This document shows, one piece after another, positions 14,655 through 17,372 of a stretch of DNA of 17,372 nucleotides. The stretch is from NCBI GenBank assembly GCA_011046405.1, contig DSAR01000519.1, forward strand, positions 1 to 17,372. Reading direction: 5' to 3'. The DNA is from Chloroflexota bacterium. Lineage in GTDB: Bacteria > Chloroflexota > Anaerolineae > B4-G1. The translations under genes and the position numbers were made by a program. How positions within the stretch are numbered: position 1 is the first letter of the stretch; every line of letters begins with the position of its first letter. The notes beneath the pieces are model-generated. The model saw only the letters and a program-made list of their open reading frames with translations. It had not been told where the DNA came from and made no database searches.

Positions 14655-14903
14655 GTAACTACTCACCTTGTGTCCGTTGTGCCCGCCGGATCACAATCCG
14701 GACGCCGGATCACAATCCGGACACCGGATCACAATCCGGACACCGGATCACAATCCGGACACCGGATCACAATCCGGACACCGGATCACAATCCGGACAC
14801 TTGCAGGCAACGTGCTGGCTTCTGTCGCCAACCTGCCCATGGCCCGTGGTGCGACATCGGCGCGGATTGTGATCCACACCGCACACGTAGGCTGAGTAGT
14901 TAC
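14655..14903. mobile_element. MITE-like element, family 1, copy 2 (249 bp)
   Basis: The left end reads GTAACTACTCACC (14655-14667) and the right end GGCTGAGTAGTTAC (14890-14903). These are the ends of the element at 3-134, with one G missing on the left. A perfect 8-bp target duplication, CTAATTTA, flanks it at 14647-14654 and 14904-14911. The interior has no gene. It holds an array of six 19-bp palindromic units and an inverted copy of the unit near the right end. The element lies between two SHOCT genes. Confidence 0.9.
14686..14799. repeat. Tandem array of six 19-bp palindromic units
   Basis: The unit GGATCACAATCCGGACACC repeats with starts of the CCGGAT motif at 14686, 14705, 14724, 14743, 14762 and 14781. 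Only the spacer of unit 1 differs (ACG instead of ACA). Each unit holds a small inverted repeat, CCGGAT-CACA-ATCCGG. An inverted copy, CGGATTGTGATCC, lies at 14863-14875. It is not a CRISPR array because there are no variable spacers. Confidence 0.95.
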
Positions 14904-14924
14904 CTAATTTAAATGTTACGTTCG

Positions 14925-15164
14925 TTAGCTGTTACTCGGACTCGGCGCTTGCAGTTCGCGCCGCATTTCGTCGTATTCATCAGAACTGATCTCTCCCCGG
15001 GCGAACCGCTCGTCCAGGATCTGGCGGGCCGCCTTTTGACTTGGCCCCGAGGGCCATTGAATGCCCCCATCCCGTCGGGATGTCAACTCCAATCCAACGA
15101 AGAGAGCGACCAGCAGGCCGCCCCCCAGGAGAAGCAACCAAAGAAACCCCAATCCCATCATCAT
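14925..15164 (-). CDS. Small membrane SHOCT-domain protein
   Basis: The 79-residue protein starts MMMGLGFLW, has one membrane helix (about residues 4-27) and ends with a SHOCT motif, ARQILDERFARGEISSDEYDEMRREL (about 47-72). I place the start at ATG 15164 because GGAGG (15171-15175) lies 6 bases before it; the longer open frame up to 15278 has no ribosome-binding site and does not read like protein. Two further ATG codons follow directly. It shares its architecture with the next gene (14369-14635). Without the inserted element the two would be only about 32 bp apart, so they were probably one operon from a duplication. Confidence 0.8.
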   Translation of the reverse strand: MMMGLGFLWLLLLGGGLLVALFVGLELTSRRDGGIQWPSGPSQKAARQILDERFARGEISSDEYDEMRRELQAPSPSNS

Positions 15165-15302
15165 CTTAAACCTCCTAGATTCTTTCGACCACGTGACTTC
15201 TGCGCCTATCGTGCTTTCATCGTAGCACATCCGCCCCTCGATGACCAGGGATATCTGGCCTATGATCATCCCCGCCATTCGACGGGGGTCAAGTGATATA
15301 GC

Positions 15303-15690
15303 TCAGGGGGCAATGCGTATGGCATCTCGGCGGGCCATTTCTGCGGACAAAGCCAGGAAGAGATCCCACGGCATGCCGACCACCAACTCATCGTCCTGGA
15401 ACCTGCACAACATCCGTACTCCCTGGCAGAGGAGGCTCAGGTGGCCGACCGAATTCGTAAACCCCGGCGATCACCTCGCCGCAGACGGCGTGCTCGCCCT
15501 GGCAGCAGGCCTCGATCCCGCCGACCAGGATGGCCAGGACGCGCGGGGTGATGATGAAGAGCACCACGTCGGCCTCCGCCAGCGGTCCGACCCGGGAAGC
15601 CAGTAATTTTCGCTGTCCCTTCCCGCCTACCTGGGGCAGGATGATCTGGCGGCTGTACCGTCGAATTTGCTCTTCGGTGAATCCAATCCA
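15303..15690 (-). pseudogene. Chimeric remnant: ThiF/MoeB N-terminus joined to DUF169-like sequence
   Basis: One frame (15690 down to a stop at 15388) begins FTEEQIRRYSRQIILPQVGG and continues KGQRKLLASRV (to 15589), a clear match to the start of ThiF/MoeB/HesA E1-like adenylyltransferases. The expected glycine-rich nucleotide motif after it is missing. Instead comes AEADVVLFIITPRVLAILVG and EACCQGEHAVCGEVIAGVYEFG, which resembles DUF169 proteins. After the stop, another frame (from 15413) continues with DDELVVGMPWDLFLALSAEM and ends at 15303, also DUF169-like. So a deletion seems to have joined two genes, and a frameshift then broke the second. There is no good start codon or ribosome-binding site. 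It begins right after the DUF1573 stop (15692). Confidence 0.6.
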
Positions 15691-15691
15691 A

Positions 15692-16291
15692 CTACTGAAC
15701 GTCGGCGGTGATGCGCATCTCTACCCACGGTTGGATCGGATCGTTGGTAGCGAACCACACCAGCCGCGAGACCGGGCCGTTGGTGGGGTGATAGTCCGCG
15801 TCGAACGTCACCGTCAGGTCGGCGCGTTGGCCCGGCGGAACGACGTTGCTCGAGAGCTCTGCCGTGGTGCACCCGCACGAGGTGACCAGGTTGCCGATGA
15901 GCAGGTCTGCATCGCCGGTGTTCTGCACGGCGAAGATGTGCGTCACGTCCCACGTGTCGTAGATCTGACCGAAGTTGTAGCTGGCGCTCGGTATATCGAG
16001 TTGGGATGTGGACTCTCCTGCCAGCGCCTCTCGCGGCGTGGGAGGCCGTTCCGGTATGAGCGACGTATCGTGCCCGCCGTAGATGGGCTGCCCGGCATTG
16101 GATAGCGGCAGCAGGTCCGCCGGGTCTTCGTTCCGCGACGGTTCCGGGACCTTGACAAAGGCACCTGATTGCGCCGCACCGAACATCATGAGCGCGACGA
16201 CGGCGACGGGGATGGCTATCAGCCAAATCCACGATCCGATGTCGCGTGAACGCTCGCGATATTTCTTGCTTCTTGATCTTCTTCTATTCAT
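15692..16291 (-). CDS. Membrane-anchored DUF1573 protein
   Basis: The 199-residue protein has a basic start (residues 2-16), one membrane helix (about 20-40), a proline-rich linker and a DUF1573 domain (about 98-199). The domain shows the family signature VTSCGCTTAEL (136-146) with C139 and C141, then VPPGQ and a beta-sandwich strand pattern similar to ASPM/SPD-2/Hydin folds. It should face outside the cytoplasm. Its function is unknown; the SCGCT cysteines suggest thiol or metal chemistry, which fits the CcdA-like gene just upstream on the same strand (27-bp gap). AAGGAG is 7 bases before the ATG. Confidence 0.88.
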   Translation of the reverse strand: MNRRRSRSKKYRERSRDIGSWIWLIAIPVAVVALMMFGAAQSGAFVKVPEPSRNEDPADLLPLSNAGQPIYGGHDTSLIPERPPTPREALAGESTSQLDIPSASYNFGQIYDTWDVTHIFAVQNTGDADLLIGNLVTSCGCTTAELSSNVVPPGQRADLTVTFDADYHPTNGPVSRLVWFATNDPIQPWVEMRITADVQ

Positions 16292-16318
16292 ATCTCACTC
16301 CTTTCTTCTCTTCCGACC

Positions 16319-17372
16319 TCACACAAACCATATCAGAATGACTGCACCGACCGCTACCATCGCCAGCCCGGTCGCCAGCCGAATCCAACGCCGGCTCGAC
16401 TGTTCTGCCAGCCGGATGTAGTGCATGACCCGTCGATTGCCGACGCCGGCCAGGATAATGAGCAAGGGCGTGATAAAGACCATGTTGTAGAGCCCCAGGT
16501 ACCCCACGCCTTGTAGATACGTGGTCTGCGAGGTCAACAATCCCACGATGGCCACGTAGATGCCGCCGGAGCAGGGAAAGGTGCACAGTCCCACCAGGAA
16601 CCCGCCCACGCCCGCCGCTGGGAAGGTGGCCCGCTTCAGCCAGTCCTGGATCGTCCCGTGGGCGATGGTGGGGATGCGCAAGTGGATGGGCAGGTTGGGG
16701 AAGAAATAGTCCTTCAGGTTGATCAGCCCCAGGCCGATCACCAGCCATGCGCCGATCTTGGCCATCAGGTGATGGTTTCCGGCAAAGATCACCGCCTGCA
16801 TCAGCCCCAGGCCGATGAGAAAGTAGGCCAGGTAGATGGCAGCGATGTAGACCAGGCCCATCGCCCAGACCGTGCCGGAGGTGCGCTGGATGGTGAAGAG
16901 GAAGGCGACGAAGAAGAGCAGCACAGCAAAGGCGCACGGGTTGAGGCCGTCGAGGAAGCCGGTGACCAGCACCAGCCCCAGTAGATTACGCTCCGCCTCG
17001 ACCGGCGCGGCGGGCGTCAGGTGCTCGCCGTGCTCCTCCAGGTAGACCAGGTACGTGCCGATGGGCGCGTCGATGGGATAGCTCTGCGGTTCGCCGCGAA
17101 AGGCCCAGGCCACGTACTCGGTCGCGCCGCCCATCTTGTCCTGATAGACGACGATGCGTTCGAAGGCGTCGACGGGAGCGACCAGTAGGCCGGCTATCAC
17201 CTGCTCGGGAATGTGGCCTTCGAGGATGAGCCGCTCGCCCACGAAAACGGTTAGGTGGGACTGCAGGTCGGGGGGCACGCCCAGTTCGTCGCTCCGCTCC
17301 AGAAGCTCAATGCGGTTCTCGGGATCGTTGATGTAATCCTTGTAGACCGGTGTGCCGTATCCCACGTCGCGC
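16319..17372 (-). CDS. CcdA/DsbD-like transmembrane protein fused to a DUF411-like domain (N-terminus cut by window)
   Basis: The visible part has a soluble N-terminal domain and a C-terminal membrane domain of about seven helices. The membrane part carries DGLNPCAFAVLL (C144 counting from the GTG at 17365) and LCTFPCSGG (C261, C265), the cysteine motifs of the CcdA/DsbD family that pass electrons across the membrane. The soluble part contains LGVPPDLQSHLTVFVG and ILEGHIPEQVIAGLL (about 29-62), which resemble the end of DUF411, a thioredoxin-like domain, although the usual SCHT reads QSHLT here. The GTG at 17365 is probably not the true start: the frame is open to the edge and the likely CxxC end of the domain is missing. 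It is the first visible gene of a set with DUF1573. Confidence 0.82.
   Translation of the reverse strand, partial: RDVGYGTPVYKDYINDPENRIELLERSDELGVPPDLQSHLTVFVGERLILEGHIPEQVIAGLLVAPVDAFERIVVYQDKMGGATEYVAWAFRGEPQSYPIDAPIGTYLVYLEEHGEHLTPAAPVEAERNLLGLVLVTGFLDGLNPCAFAVLLFFVAFLFTIQRTSGTVWAMGLVYIAAIYLAYFLIGLGLMQAVIFAGNHHLMAKIGAWLVIGLGLINLKDYFFPNLPIHLRIPTIAHGTIQDWLKRATFPAAGVGGFLVGLCTFPCSGGIYVAIVGLLTSQTTYLQGVGYLGLYNMVFITPLLIILAGVGNRRVMHYIRLAEQSSRRWIRLATGLAMVAVGAVILIWFV

Noticed and set aside
14686..14799. CRISPR-like array
   Set aside because: The units are directly adjacent and identical, with a 19-bp period and no variable spacers; it is a simple tandem array inside a mobile element.
15165..15278. 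Upstream extension of the SHOCT gene to 15278
   Set aside because: There is no ribosome-binding site at that start, whereas GGAGG sits correctly before ATG 15164, which opens directly into the membrane helix.
15294..15370. tRNA-like start (ATATAGCTCAGGGGG)
   Set aside because: It looks like a D-arm, but no anticodon arm, no GTTCGANTC T-arm and no matching acceptor end follow at the right distance.
15437..15691. Minus-strand open frame starting MDWIHRRAN
   Set aside because: It is out of frame with the ThiF/MoeB-like sequence in the same place and has an Arg/Gly/Pro-rich composition typical of shadow frames.

Overview
The window is GC-rich (well above 60% in most genes by eye) and looks like a chromosomal accessory region of a Chloroflexota bacterium, most likely of the Anaerolineae/Caldilineae type. 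I infer this from gene style only: the COG4586-type ABC exporter trio, a P-loop ATPase fused to a winged helix, SHOCT proteins, a DUF1573 protein and short heptamer-type intergenic repeats. No rRNA, tRNA, CRISPR array or intact transposase gene was found.

Layout. Positions 1-380 hold a hairpin-rich element with terminal inverted repeats (3-134) and an AT-rich imperfect palindrome (184-360). On the plus strand follow a small lipoprotein and a coupled alpha/beta hydrolase (380-1785), a regulator with two MerR domains (1893-2645), a tandem-repeat spacer (2656-2790), and a tightly coupled operon of a RibD-C-type reductase plus an ABC-2 exporter (ATPase and two permeases, 2874-6258). On the minus strand lie an MscS channel (6331-7245) and a P-loop ATPase/OmpR-type winged-helix fusion (7493-8992) with a readable promoter and operator-like repeats. 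A decayed stretch (about 9119-9609) and a 110-bp MITE-like element (9623-9732) follow.

Next is a minus-strand set that could be one transcript, in transcription order: an EamA transporter with a 24-histidine tail (13937-12873), a NarL-type response regulator, a NarX-type sensor kinase, and a membrane-anchored PepSY-like protein (ending at 9776). A sigma70-like promoter lies just upstream at 14004-14032. A second copy of the 110-bp element is at 14225-14334. Beyond it are two small membrane SHOCT proteins separated by a 249-bp repeat element (14655-14903), a chimeric gene remnant (ThiF/MoeB N-terminus joined to DUF169-like sequence, 15303-15690), a DUF1573 protein, and a CcdA/DsbD-like membrane protein fused to a DUF411-like domain that runs off the right edge.

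How the genes may fit together. The right half (DUF411-CcdA fusion, DUF1573, Met/Gly-rich SHOCT proteins, PepSY-like protein, two-component system, His-tailed transporter) suggests handling of thiols and metals, possibly copper or another transition metal, in the envelope. The left operon suggests reductive modification or redox cofactor use together with export of a small compound. Both are inferences from families.

The most striking direct observations concern mobile DNA. Two unrelated families of non-coding elements each occur twice, and all three copies that can be fully checked are flanked by perfect 8-bp target duplications. The two 110-bp copies differ by an exact inversion of their 28-bp core. 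One 249-bp copy carries a 6 x 19-bp array of palindromic units and splits what was probably a two-gene SHOCT operon.
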